From contig WION01000376.1 in NCBI GenBank assembly GCA_015039365.1, positions 1 to 51,357 of the forward strand: 51,357 nt of DNA, given 5' to 3'. The first letter of the stretch is position 1; each line of letters begins with the position of its first letter. A model generated the notes under the pieces. That model did not search any database, was not told the origin of the DNA, and was given only the letters and a program-made list of their open reading frames with translations. A program made the position numbers and the translations under genes. This DNA comes from Amanita rubescens. Taxonomy: Eukaryota; Basidiomycota; Agaricomycetes; Agaricales; Amanitaceae. Below are positions 10,039 to 20,481 of this stretch, in pieces.

Positions 10039-11677
10039 TCATATGGGTCTTCCGATGATTCTCTCAGGGTACTCTATATAAACTGCGATACTGGATTTAC
10101 TACCACCAAACGCTTCCCGAAAGGACGTAGCTAATTTCCTCTGCGAAAATCCTGTATGCGGCACCTGCATGACATGAGCGACCTAGGCGCAACTGACAAA
10201 ATATCATGACATACTACTAGGATGGTAATTGCCACTGTTGTAAAGGCCATTAGCCCAGCAGGTGATTTTTTCATTAAAGGTGATGTTTACCTCCAAATAT
10301 AGTTGGGATCGTTATTACCATAAGATGTTGCATCTTTGAATCCATAAGCCGTAGGATTATCGAGAATTCTAGTAAACGCAGCATGGGCATCCCACTCCCA
10401 CAACTGAACCTAGGCATACCTGGATCAGATAGGCGGTCACAGAGATTAAAATTTAGCATACATCACTGTGATTTCCCGAAAACCAATCGATCCTTGTTTT
10501 CAGTCTGCTATTGTAGACATTGATAAAAGCCTTCTCGCGCGACTGGTTTGACACAGGGAGCGCAAGGAACTGAAAATATATATATAGAATTAATCCTTCC
10601 GCGGGTAACTACCGGAGGGCTGCGTTCCATCGGGGGTACGTTAATGAAAAGGTAGTTTCTTGCTCCTGCTTGACTGCGGACGAGTAAGATCATTTCTTAA
10701 TGGTCAGTTATATGGGCTTACTACTAGAGGATGGTTAGATCGTGGGATGCTACTGAAGAAGAGGAACTGACTAGTTTCTCGACTAGCTCAAAATAGGCGT
10801 TCATCAGTTCATCAGAAAACCTAAGCCCGGTGTCTATATCAGGAAGCGCAATGAAGAGGCGGTACATACGTGGTCAGATCAGTAACTTGGTTGTACGAAT
10901 CTCCCACATCATTAATACCGATCCACACCGAGAATAATGTATTATCGGTTTGCCATGGTGTAGACGGGGGCTTGCTGGCAAACTTGTTTAGGAAGGTATT
11001 GACTTCGTTCGTCAACGATATGCCTGAACCTGGCGTCACAAGTTTCGCATCGATGGTTGCGCCTCCCCATGCAAAGTTATAAGTGAGAATCAAAGAGTTG
11101 TTGTATGTCGTTGTTAGAAAATCGACCCAATTTTCACCTCCATCAGCGGTGTAACCGGGATATGGAGGATTCCCTAATGGGTTTCCAATTGAGGGAAGAG
11201 TACTTGATGAGTTGAGACTAGTAGTTGAGTAGGAATCACCACTGTAGTAACTTGAGTGTCGTCGAACCACTATAAGAGTGTTACTCACAAACTAAACCAG
11301 AAGTTAGGTGTAGGCTTCGGACACAACTTGCAAAATGAGGATTCTGAGCTCGCATAAGTGACCTGCCTCGTAAAGCAAGTAATTTCTACAAACGCTCGTC
11401 AACAACGGTACAGATGGATCTGAAGCATTATATCAGTCATAGATCCAGAGGACTCTGGAATGGCGAATCACGCACCCTGCCGAGCATATCGTTGGTCCTG
11501 TCCATCCCTGTCCACCGCCTTCCGAGGTAATCAGCAATCGTCGGCTACGCCAGTTCGAGTAAGTAATATTGCGGACGACGTACATTGTTCTCCGATCTGA
11601 GATTGTGCAGCTGCGCTTGGTAAGAAAATGTGAAGGGAAAGAAGCGGAACCACGGCAAACGAAGAAAAGGCAATCAT
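10039..11677 (-). CDS. Secreted GDSL/SGNH esterase (CE16-like) with N-terminal CBM1
   Basis: ATG 11677 opens a signal peptide (MIAFSSFAVVPLLSLHIF...AAA). Exons 11584-11677, 11476-11518, 11394-11419, 11289-11343 and 10870-11241 are joined in phase by introns of 65, 56, 50 and 47 nt. Exons 1-4 encode a CBM1: QCGGQGWTGPTIC, then five residues to C, then ICTVVDEQSSFC, with Cys spacing as in the family. Then WFSFGDSYSTT (Ser block), NFAWGGAT (Gly block), WIGINDVG (Asn block), FSDELMNAYFELVEKL (10821 side), GARNYLFINVPPMERSP, ILDNPTAYGFKDAT and NYHP (His block, about 10215). The border between VEKL and AGARN (10690-10775) is unclear. Such enzymes deacetylate oligosaccharides from hemicellulose outside the cell. 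The aromatic pair near the CBM1 C-terminus is replaced by Gln-Ser-Ser-Phe, so cellulose binding may be weak. The stop at 10039 follows a poorly defined tail. Confidence 0.82.
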
Positions 11678-11892
11678 CCCAGGAAAGCTGTCGTCGAGGT
11701 CATTCCCGTGCTTATATGCAAAGTTCGGGAAAAGCCCACTGAATCGTGTGCCCGCTCTTTGATAACAGTTCGGAGGAGGAACCCCACTTTGATGTGTCAT
11801 GGCGGGTCCAATTTCAGCACGAGGAACTCCGGCCGATGCGGCGTTATTCAAATTGTCCCTAGACATGCTAGGGTGATTCTTACGACTTGAAT

Positions 11893-11900
11893 TTTATATA
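11893..11900 (-). promoter_or_regulatory. Possible TATA box of the CE16-like esterase gene
   Basis: The minus strand reads TATATAAA here, 216 bp before the chosen ATG. A start of transcription about 30 bp downstream would leave a 5' leader of about 190 nt. Confidence 0.3.
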
Positions 11901-12525
11901 TGGGTTCCTTCCCCCTTCTTCTTCGTTCGAGGCTACCAAGAAAGAGCCGACGTTGACGGCGCAAACCACGACCGCCGCTCATAAAATTGGAAGGCTCATT
12001 CACACGTGCGGTCCCAAGTGGCCGACGCATTGGGGACGGAGTTAGAGGCGACAATCAGTTGGGTGGACCAGTGATCTCATTTCTATGCCATCCACTTCTA
12101 CGTTGCGTGCTAAATGCTGTGGAGATCGACAATGATGAGAGTACGGAGGAGCGATGTAGCTTGGATGGACCCGAGCTAGCACTGACATTTAGTACCGCAA
12201 TTGCGTAGGTCTTCGACTGCCTGACCGTTTCAATGAATGCAGAAGACAAACTGGGACAAATACATTTACACGTGGCTGCCATTATGATAAACACTCCCTC
12301 CGAATTGTCATGGACAGAACAGATATGACTGCCTTTCACTTGTGCTATCGGAATAGAAGTCTTCTCGCTTTAGGTCGCTCTTGTCATAGTGCAGAGTCGT
12401 CGTCAGCCTTTATGTAACTCAAAGGTACTCTCGTTACCAACCATCAACATTTCCTGGGCCTCGAGTACAAAGCCGATCAACGGTCGCAGTTGTCGAACCT
12501 TCCACCTATGACCGAAGATGAAATC
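11901..12525. other. Flank of the LINE insertion, no gene recognised
   Basis: Contains a possible exon-like stretch (VTNHQHFLGLEYKAD... about 12437-12538) preceded by an acceptor-like 'ttatgtaactcaaag'. It runs up to the LINE target site. No family is recognised. Confidence 0.3.
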
Positions 12526-12538
12526 GAGCGTTATACTC
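12526..12538. repeat. Target-site duplication, left copy
   Basis: gagcgttatactc, identical to 18903-18915. It directly abuts the poly(T) (poly(A) on the minus strand) of the LINE. Confidence 0.93.
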
Positions 12539-12821
12539 TTTTTTTTTTTTTTTTTTTTTTTAATCCTTGTTTAAGCCCCGCGGCGCTTGTAGCGCATGGT
12601 AGGGCGTACTCTAATGTGGTACTCTTGTCATAATATACGTATGGTTGTCTTCATCTTCCGCTAGAAAAGAACGCGCCATTTCTGGCGCGCGTGGAGTTTG
12701 TGTTGGTGGTTGTAGCGTGGTTGAAGCCTGGATGCGGAATTGCGCACTCTGTGCGCTGTTCATCGTCTTCTCACCTCGCCTCTCATCACCTCTCTCCCAG
12801 TCCCCCCTACCTCGCTGCCTC

Positions 12822-15800
12822 TCACCTGCCCCGCCCCGCTCTTCTCCCCATCGTTCTGTTCTCGTCCTCTCCCCCCCCGCTACGCTGCGCCTCACTTGCC
12901 CCGTCCTCCCTCTCGGGCTCCCCCATCCTTCTCTCTCGTCTCCTGTTGCCTACTGTGAGCCAGCTGCGTATGTCTCCTCTGGCGTATGTGTTCCACTCTT
13001 CCATTACTCTTCCCTGGGCACTAGCCGCTGCTTGTTCCCTGCAGTTTTGGGTGCTGCGCTCCCTTGGCCCTGTACCGTTCCTCTGGTGCATCCTTGCCGT
13101 GTGTCTGTAACCGTCGAATAGGTCGCTTTGCGTTGTCGCCTGTTTTTTGTCCTGTTTTGACAGCCATGTTATGCGCTTTGTTTTTCTGACGAATTCGGTG
13201 ACATAGGTCATATTGCTGTCGTTACCCAAAAGTTTTTTGAGGCCTGTCATGTCACGTTTAACCATTCGACGGAGTTGGGCCCGCGGTTCGTTGTAGGCTC
13301 GGCAGTGGCGTAGCAGGTGGTCCACCGTCTCGTTGTATTGCTTGCAGCCTGGGCAGATTGCGGTTTTGCTTATATTGATGCGGTGAAGATGTGTGTTTAG
13401 GCCGATGTGGCCCGTTTTGAGTTGCGTCCATATGCTGCCTGTGCGGCGGCTGGCCTTCGTCAAGGCTTTCCTGTACCTTTTACCGCTTTCATAGCTGATG
13501 ATTCCTTTGAGCCTCCTCGCTTGAGGGGCCATACGCCAGGCCTCCAGCGCTGCTTCCTTTACTTTGAGCCGAATTGCTGTTTCGCTGCGGATTTACTAGC
13601 TGGCAGTGGTTTCCTGAACAGCTTCGGGAGTGCCGTCTTGGCGCTGCATGTGCCCGCACTCGCTGCCTTTGCTGCCACGTCTGCTTCCTCATTCCCCTTT
13701 ACCCCAACATGGCCTGGCGTCCATCTGATTTTTATTCTTACATTGTTGTTCCTATGTTTAAGTGCATTGATCTGCTCGTGGAATTCATCTAGAATGTACT
13801 TGCCTGGCCCTTGCTTGTTATCCGTGGATGCTATTATGGCTGCTTGGTTATCAACGTTAATCGTGACGGACTTCACGTTCCGCCTGTTCCTGATTGAGAA
13901 GACCCCGAGGGCCATCGCAGCGCACTCCGCCTCGTAAACTGTGTGTTCTGTAGTAGTCCCTAGATGAAATTGTGTGAGCGCCATTCTTTTTCCTTGCTTA
14001 TATATCACCGCCGCGGCGCCAACGCCGTCTTTTGTTAAGGATCCGTCTGTGAATATTTGATATTCAGCCCTGTCTCTGCTGCACTGCGTGATAGCTGTGT
14101 CTTTGTTGTTCGGGATGATGGTTTTTATGTCCGGGTCCCACGAATTGAGGTGGCGTATGGGCGTTACCTTCTCCATCGTGTCCGGCTTGATATTGTATGT
14201 GTGGAAGAGCTCATGTAGGGGGCTGGGGTGCTTTTTTACGTATCGTCGCGCTGTGCGGTGCACCATACCATGTAGGGGATGTCCTTTAGGGATTGTTGCC
14301 AGGCTAAGGGCTGCATTGTAGCGCCATTTGTCGACTGCTAGGTGTATCGGGAGTAGGTCTGACAGCAGGTTTAGGACGGTACTCGCCGTGGTTCTCATGG
14401 CACCTGTAATCATTATTGATGCTCGCCGCTGGACCGTCGCAAGCTGGCGCATGACTGTGACATTGTAGGTTGGGCTTGGGTTGGGCGATGTTAGTTTGTG
14501 GCGCCTTTGAGGAGAGAGGAAAACGTCGGCGGCGTAGAGTATTCGGGGCATTGCTATGGTGAGGTAAAGCTGGCGTACAAAGGCGGGGCTGATCCCTTTG
14601 CTGACACGAGCTAAGCGGCCAAATTGGTTGACCCACTTTTCGCCTTTTGCCAGGGCTGCTGCTATATGTGTTTTCCAGTTGAGCCAGCGGTCGATTGAAA
14701 CCCCAAGTAGTTTTGCCGATTCCTGTGGTCGGACCTCGTGTCCTCGTATGAGTATTGATTCACCTTCACCTTCTCTACCTGTCGTGATGTTTTTTCCCCG
14801 CAGGAAGTCGATGAGTTGGAACTTTTCTATGCCAAAGGTACAGTTGTGCGTGTCCGCCCATTGTAGGATACCATCATGCCTGTGTAACATGTCTTCAATC
14901 TTTCGATGAGTTTCTGTGTAGTTGCAGCCTATCGCGAGAATCGTTGTGTCGTCTACAAATAGAATAGCGTCCTCACCGTTTTTCAGGTTTGGCACGTCTA
15001 GGATGTCTGAGTTGTACAACATGTAGGCAATGGGCGAGAGTGGGTCGCCTTGGTCGAGGCCGTTTGTGATGACGAAAACGTCAGATACGTAGTCATCAAA
15101 CTTGAGTTGTGTTTTCCTGTTGCCCATTCTGCGCACTATCCAGTCGGTGATCTGTTGGGGGATGCCCCTTATGCGCATGTCGTGTACCAATCTGTCAATG
15201 CTGACGCTTGGGAAGGCACCCTTTACGTCTAGGAATAGCGCTGAGACAACTTTCCTCTTCCGCCATGTGTCTTTGACCGTCGTGGTTAGATAGTGGACCG
15301 CTTGTGTTGTCGTGTGGCCCGGGCGAGCTCCGAAGTGGTTTTTTGGCAGAATGTTATGCGTCTCGCATCTATTTGTAATTTCGTTAGCAATGCATGCATT
15401 GAGTAGGCGAGCAAACCCGTTCGAGAGTGAGATTGGTCTCCACGCATTGGGGGACTCATAGCTTGGCCGGCTTGGCTTCTTTAGGATGACTGTCATGGTT
15501 CGCGCCCATGAATCCGGGTAGTAGTTGAGGTCGAAGGTTGCTCGAAAAAGCGGTCCCAAGTGTGGTAGTAGGATCTGCTTGGCTTCCTTGAAAACGCAGT
15601 TTGGCGCGGTGTCTGGAGCTGTCGCCTTGTATGGGGCCATGTTGTCAATCGCTCTTTCGATCTGCTTGTTGGTTATTGGCTTGAATTCCCATTTTGGCGG
15701 GGGGTATGTGAAATCGCCTAGCACCACGTCCTGTAGCGGCTTCTCTGGGAATAGGGCTTCATAGAACATGCGGCTCTTCTGGTCGTTGGTTGTGGCGGTG

Positions 15801-17074
15801 GTGTCGTCTTCACTACCTCTTAGTTTTGCTTTGAGATTGGGTACCCTTGCGCGGCCCGCATCTGTGGGCTCACTGTTAGCATACTTAGCCGCCGTCCACA
15901 CCGTCGTCTCATTGAGGGATTCCAACCATTCAGCCCAGTGGTTGGTTTTAGCTTCACGTATGGCGGCTGTGTATTGATTGCGTAGGCGTCTATATTGTTC
16001 ATGCGCGGGATGGTCTAAGTTGAAGCGCTGGTTATAGGAGTTCCTGCCCTTTTTGGTAACTGCCTTTTTTAGCTTCCTCAGGTCGTTAGACCACCAGCGC
16101 TTCGCATGGGGGGAGGCCTTCGCTTTTGGGACGACTTTTTCTATTGTTTCTTGCACAGCTACATCGAGGCTCATTAGCGTTTGGTCAAAGGTACGAATGT
16201 TGGGGATGGGCTTAGGCTTTGGTATTCCGTTTAGATGAGCTTTCAAAGTTTTCCTGAATTCGTCCCAGTCGGTTTCTTTGAAGTTGAATCGTTCGTGTTC
16301 TTCGTGAAGCGTGACTGAGATGTCGATCTTGGTGATTATCGGGAAGTGGTCAGTGTTCACCGGTTGCTTTTCTGGTTCTGTGTTGCAGTAGATTAGCGCA
16401 TCGATCAGTGAGTGGGAGATAAAAACGTTATCCGGCCGTGTGAGATTGCGCGTATTTAGGGCTCGTAGCGTTGGGATGTCTTTAGGGAGGGCCATCTCCA
16501 TATCGTTGGTCATCGTCAGGTTAAGAACCGTTTGTGCACGTTCGAGGTTTGTTGGCGTGAACAAGTGAGAATTTCTATTTTCATCCCAATATGGGTGGTG
16601 TCGGTTGAAGTCACCAAGCCAAATCATGTGCTCGTTGGATTCTTCGTTGTGGTACTCCTGGGCTGCTTGTGATAGGGATCGTAGGGCGTCGTCGTTGTTT
16701 ATGTCGTTGTATATATTGAAGATGTTGATTGTTCCAGCGCTTGTCTGGAGCCGGATTGCGGTGACGTCACCAGAGTTTGTGTTTAGGGCGCTCCACGTGT
16801 CTGTGAGGATTGATATGTTGATGAGCATGACTGATCTCGTCTTTTTCGGGCTTGTATAATGGGTGTTTGGGTAGACGACCCTCCATTTTGAGTTTGCTTT
16901 GGTGTTAGTAAAACAGTCAATGAATGGCTCCTGTATGGCGCAGATATCGAACTCGCTAGTTCTTAAGGATTGCAGGAGGTCTTCCTGTGCATTACGGGAT
17001 TTGTTGACGTTCTGTTGCCAAAAGCGTAAATGTCTGTCGTTGAGCGGGGGTGTTCTTAAGGTTGTGCTAAACAT
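12822..17074 (-). CDS. LINE ORF2: endonuclease, reverse transcriptase and RNase H, with one frameshift near the C-terminus
   Basis: ATG 17074-17072 overlaps the ORF1 stop. Endonuclease motifs: QQNVNKSR, IQEPFID, WLGDFNRHHPYWDE, TRPDNVFIS and NTDHFPI (residues about 20-250). Reverse transcriptase: RPISLSNGFARLL, NHFGARPGH, ALFLDVKGAFPSV, LDQGDPLSP and catalytic LFVDDT (about 540-780). RNase H: IFTDGSL, YEAECAA, NVDNQAA and WTPGHVGVKGNEEAD (about 1020-1150), so all four acidic residues are present. The frame ends at 13559, 1171 codons in. The expected Cys/His tail (KTGHIGLNTHLHRI, CPGCKQYNETVDHLLRHC) continues in another frame to 12822. One missing A near 13592 in an A-run would explain this. 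RNase H stays intact, but the terminal zinc-finger region is cut off in the read frame. Confidence 0.93.
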
Positions 17075-18741
17075 TAAAATGATTTTGTGGGGTTGGGGCT
17101 AGCGGCTGGTGGCGGAGGCGGTAGCGGGTCTTCCCCTTTTGATCCGAACCAGCTGCCTGGTAGGACGTTTTGGATCATGGTACTAATGCCGGAGCCGTCT
17201 TGTCTGTGACCAGGGGCTTCAGCCTGCACGGCGCTTGAGGGGTCGGGGAGAGGGGACTCATTTGGTGTCCATGTGTACGTGTCTGTTTCTATGGGGTAAA
17301 ACCTATAGCGCGCATCAGGTGTGAACTTTCGGTAATGTTCGATACTTCTCTCAAAAGAGGGGCAGTCTCTGTCGGCAGCGGAGTGACCATTTTGTTTGCA
17401 GTTGGTGCAGCGGGGGGCTCCGGCGTGTTTGCAATCGGTGGTACTGTGATCCTCTGCACAACGGGCACAGGTGGGGGCACTTTCGGGGCATTGGGCTGCG
17501 CGGTGGTCGCCTTTGACGCTTTGACACTTGAAGCACCTAGTTGGCTCGTTTAGCAGCTTCTCGACAAGGATACGTTTGTTTTCTATAATTAGGCCTGTTT
17601 CAATGACCTGGTTGGCTAGCTCTCTCGTATTGAAACCAATGATGACGTGTGCGGTGCGCTGGCCTGGCCTCCTGCGTTCCGGGGCCTTGATGTATTTAGC
17701 GTGTGCTATGGCTTCCGTTGGTAGATTGTTGTTGGATTCCACCAGGTTGCGGCTTAGGCGGTCATCAGGGCTGAACTGGGTGGGTACAAATCTAGCGAGG
17801 ACGTGGAAGAGGCGCGCGTGGGTTGTATTGGCATCACCCATGTTGCTTGTGAAGCTTTCGAGGTTATCTTTGGATTTGAGCCAGACTGCGGCACTTTTTG
17901 AGTTGATTTGGTAGATAACGGCACCGCTTTTCGTGGTGGTGGCATGGACGAAAGCCGCTCCTTTGGGGACTGGAATACCTATGTTCGTCATGAGCCCCAA
18001 AGCCAAGTCTGCCTTCGTTACGAGCTCCCTGGCCGTGAGACGGAGTATGTCCCTTTTTGTCTCTTCGTTCCTGAAGGTGACGATGATCTGTCGTTCACGG
18101 TCATTGCCCTTGGCTATGGCTGAAGAGTGGTGGAGCGAGGTGTTGTTTACGGTTGATGCATATGACGGTTTGATCGGAAGGGCCATTTGTGTTGAAGGTG
18201 CCGCGTTGGTTGCGGGGATGGGCGGGGGCTGCGTGGTGGCCTGGGCGTTGAGTACGCACTGTTTAACTGATTCCATCCCCTTCTTTGTCTCCTCCATGTC
18301 CTTCCTTAATTCCTTAACAATTTCCTTATTGTCGGTTGCCAGTCTGGAGACTAGATCTTCCAGTCTTGTGATGGAGTCGCGCTGTGACTCTAGCTCCTGT
18401 GTCAGGTGGGCGTCGTGCTCTTCACATTCAAAGAAGGCGTCGGCTTCTTCTGCCTGCTCGATGACGAAGCAGATGCTGAGCATGCCGTCCGTGAGGAGTT
18501 TGATTGACCTCTTTGGGTTGGTTGCCAGCGTGCGGAGCGCTGTGAGTGCCAACTTTGCGGTCAGCATCTCTTCTTGCTTCAAGAGGTTCAGTCCAGATAG
18601 GAAGGACCTTGCGCTCTCAACGGAGGTTATTGTGGACTCAGCTGGGTTCCCAGGTTCAGCTATCTTTTTTGAGCGTGGGGTCTTCTTATCACCGCTGCTG
18701 TCTTTTTCTGCCGTACCCGCTGAGCGTGTACTAGCTGGCAT
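17074..18741 (-). CDS. LINE ORF1: nucleic-acid-binding gag-like protein
   Basis: 555 residues from ATG 18741. The N-terminus is basic and Ser-rich, followed by a helical, coiled-coil-like stretch (about 85-170, acidic and Gln-rich). A basic RNA-binding-like region follows (about 210-390). Then come three CCHC knuckles: CFKC..HRAAQC, CARC..HSTTDC and CTNC..HSAADRDC (about 410-460). Such proteins coat element RNA and deliver it to the target. The stop codon TAA shares its last A with the ORF2 ATG (TAATG), which suggests coupled termination and reinitiation. Confidence 0.93.
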   Translation of the reverse strand: MPASTRSAGTAEKDSSGDKKTPRSKKIAEPGNPAESTITSVESARSFLSGLNLLKQEEMLTAKLALTALRTLATNPKRSIKLLTDGMLSICFVIEQAEEADAFFECEEHDAHLTQELESQRDSITRLEDLVSRLATDNKEIVKELRKDMEETKKGMESVKQCVLNAQATTQPPPIPATNAAPSTQMALPIKPSYASTVNNTSLHHSSAIAKGNDRERQIIVTFRNEETKRDILRLTARELVTKADLALGLMTNIGIPVPKGAAFVHATTTKSGAVIYQINSKSAAVWLKSKDNLESFTSNMGDANTTHARLFHVLARFVPTQFSPDDRLSRNLVESNNNLPTEAIAHAKYIKAPERRRPGQRTAHVIIGFNTRELANQVIETGLIIENKRILVEKLLNEPTRCFKCQSVKGDHRAAQCPESAPTCARCAEDHSTTDCKHAGAPRCTNCKQNGHSAADRDCPSFERSIEHYRKFTPDARYRFYPIETDTYTWTPNESPLPDPSSAVQAEAPGHRQDGSGISTMIQNVLPGSWFGSKGEDPLPPPPPAASPNPTKSF

Positions 18742-18902
18742 ATTGTTCTTCGGCGTCTTTTGTGTATTTGTAAGGTAGGGTAGAGTGTAAGAGTATAGAG
18801 ATATTGCTACTACGACCGACTATAGTGTACTGCCCTTCCGTCCACCGATTATTTCGGGGTCCTGGTAGGGGTGCCACGTGGTAGAAGATCAAGAGGCTTT
18901 TT

Positions 18903-18915
18903 GAGCGTTATACTC
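18903..18915. repeat. Target-site duplication, right copy
   Basis: gagcgttatactc, identical to 12526-12538, at the 5' end of the LINE. Confidence 0.93.
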
Positions 18916-19295
18916 ATCATCGCAGGTGCTACTATTCCTCAAGCTTCAAGTACAGACCATTAGAAGTCTCGTTGCGGCTATCGCCGTCGTACTTTGTTTA
19001 TTCTTGGGTACCAATTTGGTCATGGTGTTGTGGTATTCGGCTGGGTGTGGGCGGCTCCTGAAGCCATCAAGGCGACGCTTGCAATCCCGGGAGTGGTGGG
19101 GGGGTACAGAGCCTGTATGACGATGAGGTTCAAGGGATGAAGAATTAAGGTATTTTAAGGACATTATGACGGAGGAAGTACAAAAATGGACCTCGGTCCG
19201 AGTATACGCTGGTATTTTTTTTAGTCGTCCTTGAGATATAATAATGATAATTCACTTATTTTAATAACCAACCGAGTTCTTGCCACGTCAACGCG
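18916..19295. other. Intergenic stretch between LINE and panB
   Basis: The frame SLVAAIAVVLCLFLGTNLVMVLWY (about 18968-19038) looks hydrophobic but has no supporting structure. The AT-rich 19200-19270 probably holds the panB 3' UTR. No gene is assigned. Confidence 0.35.
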
Positions 19296-20361
19296 TCACG
19301 CGCCCGTCATCATCTTTAAGAACCTATCCCATTCTTCCTCTTCCATTCCGTAGCTTTCAGCTTGTGCGTCCGGGAATGAACCGGATCGTACAGCCTCTGC
19401 ATATTTATGAACGCCACCATCACGCAGAGGTTTAAGTTCCGCGAATCTACGGGCGAATTTAGGCTTGTGTCCGGCGTAAGTGCCTAGCGCGTCGTCTATC
19501 ACCAGAACCTGCCAGCGCGTCAGCGCTTCGTCATGATGCGCGCCACGGAGGGAAGAAAACGTACCTGACCGCTCGTCCAAGGCCCCGCGCCGATACCGAT
19601 CGTAGGGATCGAAAGCTTCTCCGTGATGTATTTCCCCAGTTCTTTCGGAACAGCCTCAAGAACGACGGCGAACGCTCCTGCATCTTGCATCGCCATCGCG
19701 TCGCTCAAGACGGATTTAGCAGCCTCTGCCGTTCGTCCTTGTACGCGATATCCAGAGAGTGCGATGACACGTTGCGGCAACAACCCTACGTGCGCCATAA
19801 CGGGTATACCGATCGAGGTGAGGCGGTTAACCATCCCCGCGATTTCTTTTCCTCCTTCCATTTTGACGCCTTCGACTTGTCCTTCGCGGACGAGTCTGAC
19901 TGCGTTTGAGATGGTTGATTCCGGGGAGGAGTGGTACGTTCCGAAGGGCATGTCGGCGACGATGAGAGGGTGGGAGGATCCGCGGCCTCGGAAAACGGCG
20001 CGGGAGTGGTGGATCATTTCGTCGAGGGTGAGTTGGGTTGTGGATGGGTAACCTAGGCAGACTTGGGCGAGGGAGTCGCCAACGAGGATGATGTCGATAA
20101 GAGGAGAGGATGAGCATGCGATGGAAGTTGGGTAGTCGTAAGCTGTGAGCATCGCGATGGGTGTTTTGGATGCGCGGAGGTTTTGTAGGGTTTGAATTGT
20201 GACTTTTTTACGTGCTGGAGGTGGGCGATGTGAGGTGGAAGTAATGGAGGTGAGTCGTATGACGTACCCGGCGTGGATGGGCCGAACTCGGTAGAGGAGG
20301 GGCGGAAGCTCATGTATCTCCTACCTAGAGCGAAGGACATGGAAGCGAGAGACCTTGACAT
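19296..20361 (-). CDS. panB: Ketopantoate hydroxymethyltransferase
   Basis: Exons 20268-20361, 19565-20214 and 19296-19508; introns of 53 and 56 nt (both GTACGT...CAG). They sum to 319 codons exactly, 318 residues. Transfers a hydroxymethyl group from 5,10-methylene-tetrahydrofolate to 3-methyl-2-oxobutanoate, the first committed step to pantothenate and CoA. Motifs: MLTAYDYP, DIILVGDSLA (metal-binding Asp), VADMPFGTY, VKMEGG, IPVMAHVGLLPQ, LEAVPKEL, IPTIGIGAG and VLVIDDALG. The first ~20 residues (MSRSLASMSFALGRRY) could be a mitochondrial targeting peptide. The gene diverges from 20482 across 120 bp. Length and motifs are normal and there are no breaks. Confidence 0.96.
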
Positions 20362-20481
20362 GGTTTGAATACATTCCAGAGAGCGAGTTTAATAATTTTT
20401 ATATCATGATTTTTCGAGTCGGGAGATCATTCGAATCCGGAACGAAAGATTGCCGGACACAGCCACATAAAATAAGGAGTC
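20362..20481. promoter_or_regulatory. Shared 120-bp divergent promoter
   Basis: This is the whole gap between the panB ATG (minus) and the ATG at 20482 (plus). It holds the AT-rich core 'taataatttttatatcatga' near 20390-20410, a plausible TATA region for either direction. Both untranslated leaders must be short. Confidence 0.5.

Larger units (their letters stand above)
12539..18902 (-). mobile_element. Full-length Tad-like LINE (non-LTR retrotransposon)
   Basis: A 6364-bp element on the minus strand. It starts at 18902 with a 161-bp 5' UTR, carries ORF1 and ORF2, and ends in a poly(A) of about 23 nt (seen as T at 12539-12561). A perfect 13-bp target-site duplication brackets it, so insertion was recent. 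Two ORFs, an APE-type endonuclease, reverse transcriptase, RNase H and three zinc knuckles in ORF1 match the fungal Tad clade. ORF1 stop and ORF2 start overlap as TAATG. The only damage I see is one frame change near the ORF2 3' end. Confidence 0.95.

Noticed and set aside
12740..12958. Pro/Ser-rich plus-strand open frames
   Set aside because: They are antisense to the LINE ORF2 tail and 3' region; codons have no independent support.
17933..18778. Long plus-strand open frame of 281 codons
   Set aside because: Antisense shadow of LINE ORF1; no motif.
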